A stretch of DNA of 24,491 nt from Candidatus Pelagibacter sp. (GCA_028222445.1 JAOISU010000010.1:1-24491); one strand, 5' to 3'. Counted from the stretch's first letter, positions 1-9,372 are shown. The notes: a model not told the origin generated them from the sequence alone. Program-made: numbers and translations.

Positions 1-1473
1 ATTAGTGAATTTATACCACAAGAAGAGATAAAGAGCTTAATTCAAGATGATCTTCCATTTATTAAAAGTGAAAATAAAGATAACAATAAAAAAATAAGAT
101 TTAAATTACCTTCTGTAGATTTATTAAAAATTCCAACTGAAAAAGAAAGAGCTAAACTCAAAGATGAAGATTACATTGATAGTGAATTCTTGGAAAAAAT
201 CCTTTTAGACTTTGGAGTTAGTGGGAATATTAAAAAAGTTAGTCATGGGCCCGTTGTAACTCTTAATGAATTTGAACCAGCAGCAGGAGTTAAGGTTTCA
301 AAAATTATTAACCTCTCAGATGATATCGCTAGAAACACTAGCTCTGAATCTGCAAGAATAGCAACTATCCCTGGAAGAAGTACTATTGGTATAGAATTAC
401 CCAACTCTACCAGAGAAAATGTTTTTCTTAGCGAAATTCTCTCACATGCTGACTTTAATAAAAAAGATGTAAGACTACCAATAGCACTTGGGAAAAATAT
501 TTCTGGAATACCTATTGTTGGTGATTTGGCATCTATGCCTCATTTATTAATAGCTGGCACAACTGGCTCTGGAAAGTCTGTATGTATCAACACTATTATT
601 CTCTCCTTACTTTACAGGCACGCACCTGATAAATGTAAATTTATATTAATCGATCCTAAAATGTTAGAGCTGTCTACGTATGAGGGAATTCCTCATTTGT
701 TATGTCCAGTTATTACAGAGGCAAAAAAAGCTGCTTCAGTTTTAGGTTGGGTTGTTAAAGAAATGGAGAATAGGTATAGACTTATGACAAAAGAAGGTGT
801 CCGTAATATTGATGGATATAATGCAAAACATACTTTATCTATGCCTTACATTGTTGTGATTGTGGATGAAATGTCTGATTTGATGTTAGTAGCAGGAAAA
901 GAAATAGAAAATTATATTCAAAAGCTTTCACAAATGGCCCGAGCTGCTGGTATTCACATTATAATGGCCACTCAAAGACCTAGTGTTGATGTAATTACAG
1001 GTACTATTAAAGCAAACTTTCCTACAAGAATTTCTTTTCAGGTAACTTCAAAAATTGATAGTAGAACAATTTTAGGAGAACAGGGAGCTGAACAATTACT
1101 TGGAAAAGGAGATATGCTTTATATGTCATCTGCTAATCGAATAGTAAGAATTCATGCACCCTTTGTTTCTGACAATGAAATTGAAAAGGTAAATAACTAT
1201 TTAAGAGCCCAAGCAGAACCAGATTATATAAATGAAATCTTAAATTTTGCGGATGAAAAAGATAGTGGTGATACTGGATCTAATAATGGAGATAAAGATG
1301 AATTATATCAAGCAGCCTTAGATATAATTAGGTCAGAAGGTAAAGCCTCAACTTCATTTTTACAAAGAAAATTACAAATAGGATACAATAGGGCGGCTAG
1401 AATTATTGATATGATGGAAGCTGATGGAATTGTTAGTAAAGCAAACCATGTTGGTAAAAGAGATGTCCTATAA
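1..1473 (+). CDS. ftsK: DNA translocase FtsK, C-terminal part (5' end outside window)
   Basis: FtsK is the septum-anchored hexameric DNA pump that clears chromosome ends during division and activates XerCD recombination at dif. The reading frame is open from base 1, so the gene enters from the left. The TTG at 190 is an internal leucine codon, not a start. About 490 residues are visible. They hold the Walker A motif GTTGSGKS (nt 556-579), a Walker B region around VVIVDEMSD (about nt 850-880), the conserved [12 protein letters not shown] segment, and a C-terminal winged-helix gamma domain (roughly the last 60 residues) that in the family reads the polar KOPS sequences. The membrane part is missing because of the window edge. 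The stop codon TAA shares one base with the ATG of the LolA-like gene, so the two are probably co-transcribed, an arrangement common in alphaproteobacteria. Confidence 0.95.
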   Translation: MSEFIPQEEIKSLIQDDLPFIKSENKDNNKKIRFKLPSVDLLKIPTEKERAKLKDEDYIDSEFLEKILLDFGVSGNIKKVSHGPVVTLNEFEPAAGVKVSKIINLSDDIARNTSSESARIATIPGRSTIGIELPNSTRENVFLSEILSHADFNKKDVRLPIALGKNISGIPIVGDLASMPHLLIAGTTGSGKSVCINTIILSLLYRHAPDKCKFILIDPKMLELSTYEGIPHLLCPVITEAKKAASVLGWVVKEMENRYRLMTKEGVRNIDGYNAKHTLSMPYIVVIVDEMSDLMLVAGKEIENYIQKLSQMARAAGIHIIMATQRPSVDVITGTIKANFPTRISFQVTSKIDSRTILGEQGAEQLLGKGDMLYMSSANRIVRIHAPFVSDNEIEKVNNYLRAQAEPDYINEILNFADEKDSGDTGSNNGDKDELYQAALDIIRSEGKASTSFLQRKLQIGYNRAARIIDMMEADGIVSKANHVGKRDVL

Positions 1474-2027
1474 TGCCTAGGATATTAATAATATTTATTT
1501 TGCTAAACATTTATAATCCGGCATTACCATCTATTAAAGAAGATATAATATCAAAAATGAAAAGCACTAATAATTTAAGTTTTAATTTTACTCAAACAAT
1601 CAATGATAAAAGTGAAAATGGAATGTGTGTCTTGGAATATCCAAAAAAAATTTGGTGTGAATATAGTGGATCAAATAAGAAAATCCTTGTCTCTAATGGA
1701 AAATCTTTAGTAATTAAGACTAACAATAGCGGTAATTATTATATTTACCCACTTGCTAAAACGCCGTTACAGTATTTATTAGATAAAAAGTATCTAATTT
1801 CTAAAATACAAGAGTTAGAACCAAGAAATATAGATAATAAATATCTGAATTTTAAAATTTTTGAAAATAATAATGAAATAAATATTTTTTTCGATAAAAA
1901 AAATTTAAACTTAATTGGATGGCAAACAGAAGATATATATCAAAATTTGAGTATTACATTTATTTCCTCAATTAAGATAAATCAAAAATTAGATAATAAC
2001 AAATTCAAGTTACCAAAAAATAACTAA
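1473..2027 (+). CDS. lolA: LolA-like outer-membrane lipoprotein carrier protein
   Basis: LolA is the periplasmic chaperone that takes lipoproteins from the LolCDE transporter to the outer-membrane acceptor. The 184-residue product starts with a short hydrophobic segment (residues 3-15), probably a signal peptide with cleavage near residue 20. The rest is a lysine- and asparagine-rich, beta-type domain. Pieces typical of the family are visible: an early SFNFTQT-type segment, then a YPKKIWCEY-type strand and a KTPLQYLL-type segment. The size is close to the family's usual 180-210 residues. It overlaps the ftsK stop by one base, and ftsK-lolA is a recurrent alphaproteobacterial pair. The call rests on these faint motifs plus synteny, so it is less certain than the enzymes nearby. 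It ends four bases before the convergent acetyltransferase gene. Confidence 0.75.
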   Translation: MPRILIIFILLNIYNPALPSIKEDIISKMKSTNNLSFNFTQTINDKSENGMCVLEYPKKIWCEYSGSNKKILVSNGKSLVIKTNNSGNYYIYPLAKTPLQYLLDKKYLISKIQELEPRNIDNKYLNFKIFENNNEINIFFDKKNLNLIGWQTEDIYQNLSITFISSIKINQKLDNNKFKLPKNN

Positions 2028-2031
2028 AATT

Positions 2032-2535
2032 CTACCTGATTAGAGTTTCTGTTTTAAAAACTTTCATTCCTCTTGCTAAATAATTTTTTAAGGCATTCTC
2101 ATGGTCAAGTGAACAGGTGTGTACCCAAACTCTTTTTGATCCCTGATTAAATGAATTTTTGATTGCTTCGCTAAGTAGATATCCACCTAATTTTTTTCCA
2201 AAATATTCTTCTAAAATTCCAAAATAAGCAATTTCTGCCTCTTTATTATTTTCATAAAATAATAATTCGTAATAACCTGCAATCTCATTTTTTTCTTTTA
2301 AAATATAAGTAAAAAGCTTTTTATTTGACACATATTCAATCCAATTTAAATCTGTCCAAATAAGTCTATCAATCCAACGATGATTTTTCCCTACATTTTT
2401 ATAGAAGAATTTATTTAATTGAAAATCTTTAGGATTAAGTAATTCTACAGAGCTATGCGGCGAGGGTGCTTCTACTTCTTTAAAATCTTTTAGAGATTTA
2501 ATTTCTAAATAATTTCTAAAAATTTTTTCTGTCAC
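2032..2535 (-). CDS. GNAT-family N-acetyltransferase
   Basis: This 167-residue protein looks like a GNAT acetyltransferase, which moves an acetyl group from acetyl-CoA to an amine. Residues from about 80 to 150 show the fold's core: a strand ending in AGYYELLFY, a strand EAEIAYFGI, then a glycine-rich loop with GKKLGGYLL that would bind the CoA pyrophosphate, and a final VWVHTCSLDHENALKNYLARGM segment typical of the C-terminal half. The substrate cannot be told from the sequence; it could be a protein N terminus, a small molecule or an antibiotic-like amine. The start ATG overlaps the HIT-protein stop by four bases, so it is most likely translated from the tail of the histidine operon message. 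It is the last gene in that leftward run and meets lolA tail to tail. Confidence 0.8.
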   Translation of the reverse strand: MTEKIFRNYLEIKSLKDFKEVEAPSPHSSVELLNPKDFQLNKFFYKNVGKNHRWIDRLIWTDLNWIEYVSNKKLFTYILKEKNEIAGYYELLFYENNKEAEIAYFGILEEYFGKKLGGYLLSEAIKNSFNQGSKRVWVHTCSLDHENALKNYLARGMKVFKTETLIR

Positions 2536-2897
2536 TCAACCATTTTTCCTATTTTTTCACCACCAAATAAATGAAAGTGTAAATGAGGAACTTCTTGTCC
2601 TCCATGCTCCCCCAAGTTAGTAAGTGCTCTATAACCTTTGCCTGTATCTGTTGATATATCTAATATTTTTGATACCTCTGTAATTGCTTTACTCAAAGCA
2701 ACAATTTCTTCATCTGAAGCTTTTTGATTAAAATCATCAAGATCAATATATTCACCTTTTGGTATTACCAGAGCATGAATTTTTTTTTGAGCGTTAATAT
2801 CATAGAAGGATAAAACATGTTCATTCTCAAAAATTTTTTTACAAGGAATTTCTTTTCGTAAAATTTTCGCAAAAATATTATTCTTGTCGTAAATCAT
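2532..2897 (-). CDS. HIT-family (HinT-like) nucleotide hydrolase
   Basis: A 121-residue histidine-triad protein. HinT-type enzymes hydrolyse the P-N bond of adenosine phosphoramidates and acyl- or aminoacyl-adenylates. The defining motif HLHFHLFGG lies at residues 105-113, with histidines 105, 107 and 109 in the H-x-H-x-H pattern. The N-terminal segment with IFAKILRKEIPCKKIFE is the usual HIT opening, and HALVIPK at 41-47 is the second conserved block. The length is normal for HinT (110-130). It overlaps hisE by four bases upstream and the acetyltransferase by four bases downstream, so translational coupling in one operon is likely. A HIT gene directly after hisE is common in this class of bacteria. 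Its physiological substrate is not shown by the sequence. Confidence 0.9.
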   Translation of the reverse strand: MIYDKNNIFAKILRKEIPCKKIFENEHVLSFYDINAQKKIHALVIPKGEYIDLDDFNQKASDEEIVALSKAITEVSKILDISTDTGKGYRALTNLGEHGGQEVPHLHFHLFGGEKIGKMVE

Positions 2898-3202
2898 TTT
2901 CTATTATTTTTTTCCTCAATTCCTGATTGGTTTTTCCTATTTTCTAGCTCTTGTAAAACATCTTCAAATTTAATGTTGGCTGCTTCTAGTGTGACTAATA
3001 GATGATAGATTGTATCTGCTGCTTCATGAACTTCATTTGACTTATCATTTAAAGCTTCTTTAAGTTCACCAAATTCTTCCTCCATTTTATCTATACATTT
3101 TGATAGACCACCAGATAACAATGATGATGTGTAAGATTTATCTTTGTCTTTATTTTTTCTTTCTCTAATTGTATTTACTAAGTTTAATAGATTTTCTGAC
3201 AT
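2894..3202 (-). CDS. hisE: Phosphoribosyl-ATP diphosphatase HisE
   Basis: HisE catalyses the second step of histidine synthesis, removing pyrophosphate from phosphoribosyl-ATP to give phosphoribosyl-AMP. The 102-residue protein is an all-alpha, MazG-like NTP pyrophosphatase. The metal-binding acidic pattern is visible as KMEEEFGELKEAL (residues about 39-51) followed by EVHEAADTIYHLLVTL (about 57-72). It is a stand-alone HisE, not fused to HisI. No hisI lies in the window, so the next enzyme of the pathway must be encoded elsewhere. It starts just upstream of the hisF stop on the leftward message, with a two-base gap, and its own end overlaps the HIT gene by four bases. Confidence 0.93.
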   Translation of the reverse strand: MSENLLNLVNTIRERKNKDKDKSYTSSLLSGGLSKCIDKMEEEFGELKEALNDKSNEVHEAADTIYHLLVTLEAANIKFEDVLQELENRKNQSGIEEKNNRK

Positions 3203-3204
3203 CT

Positions 3205-3960
3205 TTAAATTCTAACGGGAATCCCTTTTGAATTCAAATATTGTTTAGCTTCCTTTATTGAATGGGTTCCATAATGAAAAATAGATGCGGCTAGTACTGC
3301 ACTGGCATTTCCTAATTTTATACCATCTACTAGGTGATCTAAATTTCCTACACCACCTGAGGCAATAACAGGTATATTGACCAATGAGGATATCTTAAAC
3401 ATTAAATCATTATCATAACCAATTTGAGTACCGTCTCTATCCATCGAAGTGATCAACAACTCTCCCGCCCCACTATCTTCCATTTTTTTTGCAAAATCTA
3501 TTGCATCTAAGTTTGTATTATTTCTTCCGCCATGAGTAAAAACTTCCCAATTATCAACATTTTTTTTAGCATCAATAGCAACAACAATGCACTGTGATCC
3601 AAATTTTTTTGAACTTTCAATTATTACTTCAGGATTTTGAACTGCAGCAGTATTAATTGAGACTTTATCAGCCCCACAATTTAATAATTTACTAATATCA
3701 TCAATGCTTCTAACTCCTCCACCAACTGTTAAGGGTACAAAACATTTTTTAGATGTTTTTTCAACTACATCATAAATTATATCTCTGTTTTCATTAGAAG
3801 CAGTGATATCTAAAAAACAAATTTCATCAGCACCACCCTCACTATAAATTTTAGCTTGCTCAACTGGATCACCAGCATCTTTTAAATCTATAAAATTAAT
3901 TCCTTTAACAACTCTTCCATTTTTAACATCTAGACAAGGTATAATTCTATTTTTAAGCAT
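3205..3960 (-). CDS. hisF: Imidazole glycerol phosphate synthase cyclase subunit HisF
   Basis: HisF is the (beta/alpha)8-barrel cyclase subunit of imidazole glycerol phosphate synthase. It uses ammonia delivered by HisH to turn PRFAR into imidazole glycerol phosphate and AICAR. The 251-residue length is standard. The two catalytic aspartates are present: Asp11 in [15 protein letters not shown] and Asp130 in VVAIDAKK. The phosphate-binding loops TVGGGVRS (about 78-85) and the late VIASGGVGN segment are intact. The start ATG overlaps the end of hisA by eight bases, so coupled translation with hisA is likely. HisF and HisH form a heterodimer, and both genes are in this operon. Confidence 0.97.
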   Translation of the reverse strand: MLKNRIIPCLDVKNGRVVKGINFIDLKDAGDPVEQAKIYSEGGADEICFLDITASNENRDIIYDVVEKTSKKCFVPLTVGGGVRSIDDISKLLNCGADKVSINTAAVQNPEVIIESSKKFGSQCIVVAIDAKKNVDNWEVFTHGGRNNTNLDAIDFAKKMEDSGAGELLITSMDRDGTQIGYDNDLMFKISSLVNIPVIASGGVGNLDHLVDGIKLGNASAVLAASIFHYGTHSIKEAKQYLNSKGIPVRI

Positions 3961-4669
3961 CTTCTTTTACTAATTCCTCTAAGCTAATATCACCATCATA
4001 AATGGCTTTACCAACTATTATTCCTTCAATATTTTTTAGACCTTTTGCATTTTTAATATCATCTATTGAGGATACCCCTCCTGAAATAATTACTGGACAG
4101 TTTGAAACCTTGGCAACGTTTATTGTTTCTTCAAAATTAGGACTTTGCTTCATGCCATCTCTATTTATATCTGTATAAATTAATCTACTAACACCAAAGT
4201 CATTAACCTCTTTTAAAAAATCTAACGTTAATTGATTAGAATTTTTCTTCCATCCTGAAACAGACAAATATCCATCTTTAGCATCTAAACCTAAGGCAAT
4301 TTTATTTGTAAATTTTTGACACGCTTTTTTTAAAAAATTTTTATCTTTTATAGCTGCACTTCCTAAAATAACTTTCTCTACTCCTGCATCAATGTATTTT
4401 TGAATACTATCAATAGTTCTAATCCCGCCTCCTACTTCAATTTTTAAATCAAAATTATGAGCTATTTGTTGAATAATATCTATATTAACTGTCTCTCCAG
4501 TTAGAGCACCGTCTAAATCAACTATGTGTAAATTTTTAAAACCATGTTCTTTATATTTTTCAGCTTGGTCAACTGGTGACATTTGATATTCAGTTTTGTC
4601 ACTAAAATCTCCCCTAACTAATCTTACACACTTTTTGTCTTTAATATCAATTGCTGGAAATATTTTCAT
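3953..4669 (-). CDS. hisA: ProFAR isomerase HisA
   Basis: HisA isomerises ProFAR to PRFAR by an Amadori rearrangement, directly before the HisHF step. The 238-residue protein is a half-barrel duplication like HisF. It carries the catalytic Asp8 in [19 protein letters not shown], Asp129 in LGLDAKDG, the phosphate loop VGGGIR (79-84) and a YTDINRDG segment that is typical of HisA. The length matches the family. It lies between hisH (two-base gap) and hisF (eight-base overlap) in the leftward operon. Nothing suggests the dual HisA/TrpF enzyme PriA, and the phylogenetic setting argues for a dedicated HisA. Confidence 0.97.
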   Translation of the reverse strand: MKIFPAIDIKDKKCVRLVRGDFSDKTEYQMSPVDQAEKYKEHGFKNLHIVDLDGALTGETVNIDIIQQIAHNFDLKIEVGGGIRTIDSIQKYIDAGVEKVILGSAAIKDKNFLKKACQKFTNKIALGLDAKDGYLSVSGWKKNSNQLTLDFLKEVNDFGVSRLIYTDINRDGMKQSPNFEETINVAKVSNCPVIISGGVSSIDDIKNAKGLKNIEGIIVGKAIYDGDISLEELVKEDA

Positions 4670-4671
4670 TT

Positions 4672-5298
4672 CTATAAATTCAAAAAATTTTCTATTAGCT
4701 TTAATCCGATTTTATCACTCTTTTCAGGGTGAAACTGGGTTCCAAAAATATTTTCTTTTTCAACAGAACAAACAATATTTGATGAATATTCTGTTGTTGC
4801 TGAAATTGTACTTTTATCGTCTGGTATAAATTCATAGCTATGTACAAAATACATATGTGATTTATTTTTTATATCCTTAAAAATCTTGCTTTCTTTAGTG
4901 ATACTTATTTCATTCCAACCAATATGTGGAAGTTTGAATTTATTATTTTGATTATCAATCTTTGAAACTTTACCTGAAACCCAACCCAGACCTTTTGTTT
5001 TAGTATCTTCATAACCAAGATCTGCAAACATCTGTAAACCAACGCAAATTCCAAGAAGAGGTTTTTTATTTATTGTTGCAAACTCATTGAGTGTTTCTAC
5101 CAAGCCATTTATACGATTTAATGCATCAACACAGCTCTTAAAAGATCCCTGTCCTGGCAATACAAGTTTATCACTTGATTTTATTTTATTTAAATTAGAG
5201 GTTACTTCGATTTTAACTTTATTTTTTGCAGCTTCCTTGAAGGAATTGATTACAGAGCTTATGTTTCCTGAATTATAATCAACAATTGTGACATTCAT
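4672..5298 (-). CDS. hisH: Imidazole glycerol phosphate synthase glutamine amidotransferase subunit HisH
   Basis: HisH is the glutaminase subunit that supplies ammonia to HisF. The 208-residue protein is a class I glutamine amidotransferase. The nucleophile is Cys85 in LLGICVGLQM, and the other triad residues are His190 and Glu192 in GTQFHPEKS. The PGQGSF segment (48-53) corresponds to the oxyanion-side loop. Length and motif order are normal. It lies between hisB (five-base gap) and hisA (two-base gap) on the leftward message. In the family the glutaminase becomes active only in complex with HisF, which is encoded two genes downstream. Confidence 0.96.
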   Translation of the reverse strand: MNVTIVDYNSGNISSVINSFKEAAKNKVKIEVTSNLNKIKSSDKLVLPGQGSFKSCVDALNRINGLVETLNEFATINKKPLLGICVGLQMFADLGYEDTKTKGLGWVSGKVSKIDNQNNKFKLPHIGWNEISITKESKIFKDIKNKSHMYFVHSYEFIPDDKSTISATTEYSSNIVCSVEKENIFGTQFHPEKSDKIGLKLIENFLNL

Positions 5299-5303
5299 TA
5301 AGC

Positions 5304-5894
5304 TTATAATGAGCCTTTAGTTGATGGTATGCTTTTTTTATTTCTAGGATCTATTTCTAAAGCAGTCCTCAGTGATCTTGCTAGAGCTTTAAAACAGGAC
5401 TCAATTATGTGATGACTATTGTCTCCATAGATGTTTTCCATATGAAGTGTTATGCCTGCTGATTGAGAAAATGCTTGAAACCATTCTTTAAAAAGTTCTG
5501 TATCCATTTCACCAAGTCTTTCCACTTTAAGCTTAACTTTCCATATTAAGTATGGTCTGTTAGAGACATCAATTGCAACTCTTGTTAAGGTTTCATCCAT
5601 TGGTATCATTGCATGGGCATATCTTTTTATCCCTGCATAGTCTTTCAATGCCTTCTTTAAAGCCTCACCAATAGCAATTCCAGTATCCTCTGTTGTGTGA
5701 TGAAGATCAATGTGTGTGTCACCTTTTGCCTTAAGATTAATATCAATTAGTGAATGCTTGGATAGTTGCTCAAGCATATGATCTAAAAAACCTATGCCTG
5801 TATCAATATTATATTTGCCTTTACCATCAATATTTAAATCAACACTAATGCTAGTCTCTTTTGTTTTTCTTGAAACTTTTCCTTTTCTACTCAT
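5304..5894 (-). CDS. hisB: Imidazoleglycerol-phosphate dehydratase HisB
   Basis: This is the monofunctional dehydratase that converts imidazole glycerol phosphate to imidazole acetol phosphate. The 196-residue length matches the single-domain form, with no histidinol phosphatase domain as in E. coli. The manganese-binding histidine motifs are intact: FLDHM (36-40), DLHHTTED (63-70) and NSHHIIES (159-166). The C-terminal STKGSL is also typical. It is the first gene of the leftward his operon, so the operon promoter should lie in the 91-bp gap to hslV (5895-5985). I could not identify it with confidence, and I see no leader peptide rich in histidine codons or attenuator there. Confidence 0.96.
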   Translation of the reverse strand: MSRKGKVSRKTKETSISVDLNIDGKGKYNIDTGIGFLDHMLEQLSKHSLIDINLKAKGDTHIDLHHTTEDTGIAIGEALKKALKDYAGIKRYAHAMIPMDETLTRVAIDVSNRPYLIWKVKLKVERLGEMDTELFKEWFQAFSQSAGITLHMENIYGDNSHHIIESCFKALARSLRTALEIDPRNKKSIPSTKGSL

Positions 5895-5985
5895 AATATT
5901 TAATAGGTATATAGAGATTAGCTAACTATATCAATATTAGTAATCGAGCACTTGAAGAATTAAAATTAATATCCATTTATAATCT

Positions 5986-6501
5986 ATGACTACAATAGTG
6001 CTTATTAGAAAAAACAACGAAGTTGTGGTTGCTGGAGACGGTCAAGTTAGTATGGGAAATACTGTGATCAAAAGCACAGCAGCAAAAGTTCGAAAAATTG
6101 ATAAAAGAAATGTAATAGCAGGATTTGCAGGGTCTACTGCTGATGCTTTAACTTTGTTTGAAAGATTGGAAGCAAAACTTGAAAAGCACGCCGGAAACCT
6201 ACCACGTGCTGCTGTTGAATTAGCTAAAGATTGGCGAACTGATAAATATTTAAGAAGATTAGAAGCTTTAATGGCAATTGGTGACAAAGAAAATAGTTAT
6301 ATAATTTCTGGAACTGGTGATGTTCTTGAGCCAGAAGGTGATGCAATTGGTATAGGTTCGGGTGGAAACTATGCATTAGCAGCAGCTAAAGTTTTATTGG
6401 AAACAGATTTGAGCGCAGAAGAAGTTGCAAGAAAAGCTATTAAAATTGCATCAGAAATTTGTGTTTTTACCAACGACAATATTAAAATAGAAAAAATTTA
6501 A
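5986..6501 (+). CDS. hslV: HslV peptidase subunit of the HslUV ATP-dependent protease
   Basis: HslV is the proteolytic dodecamer of the bacterial proteasome-like HslUV (ClpQY) protease. The 171-residue product begins Met-Thr-Thr-Ile-Val, so removal of the first Met exposes the catalytic Thr1. This fixes the start codon. Counting from that threonine, Asp17 (in AGDGQ) and Lys33 are in the positions expected for the active site. The [11 protein letters not shown] segment near residue 125 is a second family hallmark. The stop TAA shares one base with the hslU start, the usual hslVU coupling. There is no clear Shine-Dalgarno sequence, and a TATAAT hexamer ends only two bases before the ATG, too close to be a normal -10 for this start. 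Confidence 0.97.
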   Translation: MTTIVLIRKNNEVVVAGDGQVSMGNTVIKSTAAKVRKIDKRNVIAGFAGSTADALTLFERLEAKLEKHAGNLPRAAVELAKDWRTDKYLRRLEALMAIGDKENSYIISGTGDVLEPEGDAIGIGSGGNYALAAAKVLLETDLSAEEVARKAIKIASEICVFTNDNIKIEKI

Positions 6502-7868
6502 TGAAAGACACAAACGTTACTCCCTTTCCAAAAGAAAAGATTCGAAACGACGATGGATCGTTAGTTAGCTCTTTATCTCCGAGAGAAATAGTATCAGAAT
6601 TAGATCGATATGTAGTTGGTCAAAACAAAGCCAAAAAGGCTGTTGCGATAGCTCTAAGAAATAGATGGCGAAGACAAGCCCTACAAGGTGAAATGAAAAA
6701 TGAAGTTCTACCTAAAAACATTTTAATGATAGGACCGACGGGTGTTGGTAAAACTGAAATCTCTAGAAGACTTTCTAAATTGGCAGAAGCCCCTTTTGTG
6801 AAAGTAGAAGCAACTAGATTTACTGAAGTTGGCTATGTTGGAAGAGATGTTGAGCAAATTATAAGAGATCTTCTTGAAATTGCTGTTGCTATGGAAAAAG
6901 TAAAGAAAAGAAAAGAAGTATATACAAAAGCACAAAAGCTTGCTGAGGAAAAAGTTTTAGATTCTTTAGTGGGTGATAAAGCAAGCCTTGCCACAAGAGA
7001 GAGTTTCAGAAAAAGACTAAGAGATGGAGATTTAGATGATAATGAAATTGAAATCGCAGTGAATAATAGTGGTTCTCAAGCTTCATTTGAAATTCCTGGA
7101 ATGCCTGGGGCTAATATTGGCATGATTAATATTGGCGAAATGATTGGTAAATCAGTTGGCAATAAACCAAAAAAGAAAAAGATGACTGTTAAGGAATCTC
7201 ATGAAATTTTAATAAATGATGAGGCTGATAAGTTAATTGAGGAAGACAAAATTATTAAATCTGCAAAAAATTCAACTGAGAATAATGGAATAGTTTTTTT
7301 AGATGAAATTGATAAAATTTCAGGAAGAGCGGATAGAGTTGGGGGAGATGTGTCTAGAGAAGGTGTACAAAGAGACCTTCTTCCTTTGATTGAAGGAACA
7401 ACTGTGAGTACAAAATATGGTCCAATTAAAACAGATCATATTTTATTTATTGCCTCTGGTGCATTTCAATTGGCAAAACCTTCAGATCTACTACCAGAAT
7501 TACAAGGAAGGCTACCTATAAGAGTAGAACTTGAAGCTTTAAATAGTGATGATTTTAAAAGAATACTTAAAGAGCCTGACTATAGTTTGATCAAGCAGTA
7601 TGTTGCTCTGCTTAAAACAGAAAATGTTGAGCTGGAGTTTTCTGATGATGGAATTGATGCAATTGCTAATATAGCATCTGAAGTAAATTCCACAGTAGAA
7701 AATATTGGTGCAAGAAGACTTCATACAATTATTGAAAGAATTTTAGATGACATAAGTTTTACTGCAACAGATAGAGCTGGGGAAAAGATTATAATCAATT
7801 CTCAATATGTTAAACAAAATCTAGATGAGCTGGTTAAAGATACTGATCTCTCTAAATTTATTCTTTAA
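6501..7868 (+). CDS. hslU: HslU ATPase subunit of the HslUV protease
   Basis: HslU is the AAA+ unfoldase that feeds substrates into HslV. The 455-residue protein shows the N-terminal block [17 protein letters not shown], Walker A GPTGVGKT (78-85), the pore loop GYVG (111-114) and Walker B VFLDEID (265-271). An intermediate domain of roughly 130 residues lies between them, rich in charged residues and including an [19 protein letters not shown] segment. The C terminus ends in DLSKFIL, matching the tail that docks into HslV pockets and activates it. Length is normal (about 430-460). It overlaps hslV by one base and ends three bases before the convergent Smr gene, leaving no room for a terminator between them. 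Confidence 0.97.
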   Translation: MKDTNVTPFPKEKIRNDDGSLVSSLSPREIVSELDRYVVGQNKAKKAVAIALRNRWRRQALQGEMKNEVLPKNILMIGPTGVGKTEISRRLSKLAEAPFVKVEATRFTEVGYVGRDVEQIIRDLLEIAVAMEKVKKRKEVYTKAQKLAEEKVLDSLVGDKASLATRESFRKRLRDGDLDDNEIEIAVNNSGSQASFEIPGMPGANIGMINIGEMIGKSVGNKPKKKKMTVKESHEILINDEADKLIEEDKIIKSAKNSTENNGIVFLDEIDKISGRADRVGGDVSREGVQRDLLPLIEGTTVSTKYGPIKTDHILFIASGAFQLAKPSDLLPELQGRLPIRVELEALNSDDFKRILKEPDYSLIKQYVALLKTENVELEFSDDGIDAIANIASEVNSTVENIGARRLHTIIERILDDISFTATDRAGEKIIINSQYVKQNLDELVKDTDLSKFIL

Positions 7869-7871
7869 CAA

Positions 7872-8297
7872 TTACTTAAGTTTATTTTTATTTCTAAGAT
7901 AAATATAAAATGCACCACTGCCACCGTCTTCAATCTTAGCATCAGTAATTTCTATAATCATTTGCATTAGATTATTATTTGACTCAATAAATTCAGGAAC
8001 TGAATATTTTAATATACTCAAATCTTTTGAGAGATAAGGGTTTTGAACATTTTTAGACCTTAAACCTTTTCCAGTAATTACTATAATTTTAGTGACATCT
8101 TCAGTAAAAGACTTTTGAATAAATTGCTCTATGCCCTTGTTTGCTTCTTGAATTGTAAAACCATGAAGATCTATTTTTTTTATTTTTTCATGTCTTATTT
8201 TTTTATAAACAATGAAATCTTTATTGGGTATTTTTTCTTTGTTTTTTAAAAAATTTTCCCAGTCTTTTTTATCTTTATCTGTAATTTTTTTAATCAA
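7872..8297 (-). CDS. Smr-domain protein
   Basis: A 141-residue protein with a C-terminal Smr (small MutS-related) domain. Members of this family are proposed or known nucleases acting on branched DNA or RNA. The defining DLHGFT motif is at residues 43-48, TGKG at 75-78, and a GGSGAFYIYL motif closes the domain at 125-134. The N-terminal 40 residues are lysine-rich and may bind nucleic acid. There is no MutS ATPase or mismatch domain, so this is the stand-alone form. It abuts timA without a spacer. In many alphaproteobacteria a mltA lytic transglycosylase gene sits between the two, and it is absent here. The exact substrate cannot be inferred. Confidence 0.88.
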   Translation of the reverse strand: MIKKITDKDKKDWENFLKNKEKIPNKDFIVYKKIRHEKIKKIDLHGFTIQEANKGIEQFIQKSFTEDVTKIIVITGKGLRSKNVQNPYLSKDLSILKYSVPEFIESNNNLMQMIIEITDAKIEDGGSGAFYIYLRNKNKLK

Positions 8298-8891
8298 TTA
8301 CGTAAGTATATCAATTAGGAACCAATTTGGATTATTTGACTTAAGATCTCTTGAAAAAACCCATGTATCATAAACAGTTTTAATTTTTTCACTATCACCA
8401 GAAATTATTTTTTTTTCCTTATCTTTCACACAAGTAATTATTTCACTAACAAAATCCACAGTAACCTCTAAACTACTTTCTAATTTTTTATGAGACTTTA
8501 CTAATGCTGACTTAATTCCTATAAACGTAATTTCTGCAAACTGACCCTTTCTTTCTCTTTCTTCAAGCGCTTCTTTAAACTGGTCATAAATTTTTTTACT
8601 TAAAAGAGATTTGCTAGCTATCAATTTATTATCACTATCACTAAAGTCGGTAATAATTGTTTCATAGGCTATTTTTGCACCTTTTAAAAATTCTTTTTGT
8701 GATTGTTCATCAAAATTTGTGCTTACTGGTTTTGGAGTGATGTTTGTTTTCTGGAATTCTTTTTCAATTGGTGAAGGAAATTTCCCCTCAAAACCAGTTT
8801 TCTTTCCAAGTATTCCTCGTAAACGTAAGAATATGAAGCCCGCTATCATTGCTAAAAGAATAATATCGATGTATTCAAAACTATAATTCAT
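8298..8891 (-). CDS. timA: Tim44-like membrane-associated protein (TimA-type)
   Basis: A 197-residue protein with one N-terminal hydrophobic helix (about residues 8-26, ending in RLRGILGKKTG) followed by a soluble Tim44-like domain. The helix-then-glycine/lysine opening and the late segment KTVYDTWVFSRDLKSNNPNWFLIDI are characteristic of bacterial Tim44-domain proteins, where the final strand region reads W-x-L. Mitochondrial Tim44 tethers the import motor to the inner membrane; the bacterial homologue (TimA in Caulobacter) is membrane-bound, and its role is not well established. It lies next to fxsA and secB, an arrangement shared across alphaproteobacteria, which suggests an envelope or protein-export connection. 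It is divergent from fxsA with a 58-bp gap. Confidence 0.82.
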   Translation of the reverse strand: MNYSFEYIDIILLAMIAGFIFLRLRGILGKKTGFEGKFPSPIEKEFQKTNITPKPVSTNFDEQSQKEFLKGAKIAYETIITDFSDSDNKLIASKSLLSKKIYDQFKEALEERERKGQFAEITFIGIKSALVKSHKKLESSLEVTVDFVSEIITCVKDKEKKIISGDSEKIKTVYDTWVFSRDLKSNNPNWFLIDILT

Positions 8892-8949
8892 ATTTTAATA
8901 ATATTTACTATGTTGATTAATTACAACTAGCAATTTAGACTAAGGACAA

Positions 8950-9372
8950 ATGAACACATTTTTATTATTACTCATAGGTATTCCAGTTGTTGAGATTTAT
9001 TTATTTATCAAATTAGGCTCTCAAATAGGTGCTTTTAATACAATTTTATTGATTTTTGTTACCGCATTTTTTGGCATTGTTTATGCCCGATATGAAGGTT
9101 TTAATACATTGCGATCTGGGATGTCTCAAATGGTAAAAAATGAACTCCCAGTTTATGAAATTATTTCTGGAGCAGCGTTAGCTTTTGCTGCACTACTTTT
9201 AATTTTACCTGGATTTGCTACTGATTTTATAGGAATACTAATAATATTTCCGCCAACAAGAAAATTAATATTTAAAAAAGTATCAAACAAACAAAGGCCC
9301 ATAAATAAAAAACAAGATTTTATTAATGGTGAGTTTGAAGATATAGAAGATGAAAATGATAGAAAATTTTAA
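8950..9372 (+). CDS. fxsA: FxsA-family inner-membrane protein
   Basis: A 140-residue membrane protein of the FxsA family, named for E. coli FxsA, whose overexpression relieves phage T7 exclusion by the F plasmid; the normal role is unknown. The N-terminal half matches the family closely: PVVEIYLFIKLGSQIGAF followed by a second hydrophobic segment ending in GIVYARYEGFNTLR. A third hydrophobic stretch (about residues 73-95, AALAFAALLLILPGF) precedes a charged, probably cytosolic tail. A purine-rich AAGGA (8942-8946) stands only three bases before the ATG, short for a ribosome binding site but the clearest near this start. The last 23 bases overlap the start of secB. Confidence 0.88.
   Translation: MNTFLLLLIGIPVVEIYLFIKLGSQIGAFNTILLIFVTAFFGIVYARYEGFNTLRSGMSQMVKNELPVYEIISGAALAFAALLLILPGFATDFIGILIIFPPTRKLIFKKVSNKQRPINKKQDFINGEFEDIEDENDRKF

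Noticed and set aside
190..192. TTG as the start codon of the first gene
   Set aside because: The reading frame continues unbroken to base 1 with FtsK-like sequence before it, so this is an internal leucine of a truncated gene.
4596..4829. Rightward reading frames opposite hisA and hisH
   Set aside because: They lie antisense to conserved genes with intact motifs and show no recognisable domain; they are shadows of the real frames.
5952..5983. Promoter with TTGAAG and TATAAT before hslV
   Set aside because: The TATAAT ends two bases before the ATG, so transcription would begin inside the coding region, while the N-terminal Thr of HslV requires this start. The spacer is also 20 bases.
8913..8941. 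Promoter TTGATT-N17-TAGACT before fxsA
   Set aside because: Each element matches only four of six consensus bases, and transcription would begin after the candidate ribosome binding site. Too weak to list.
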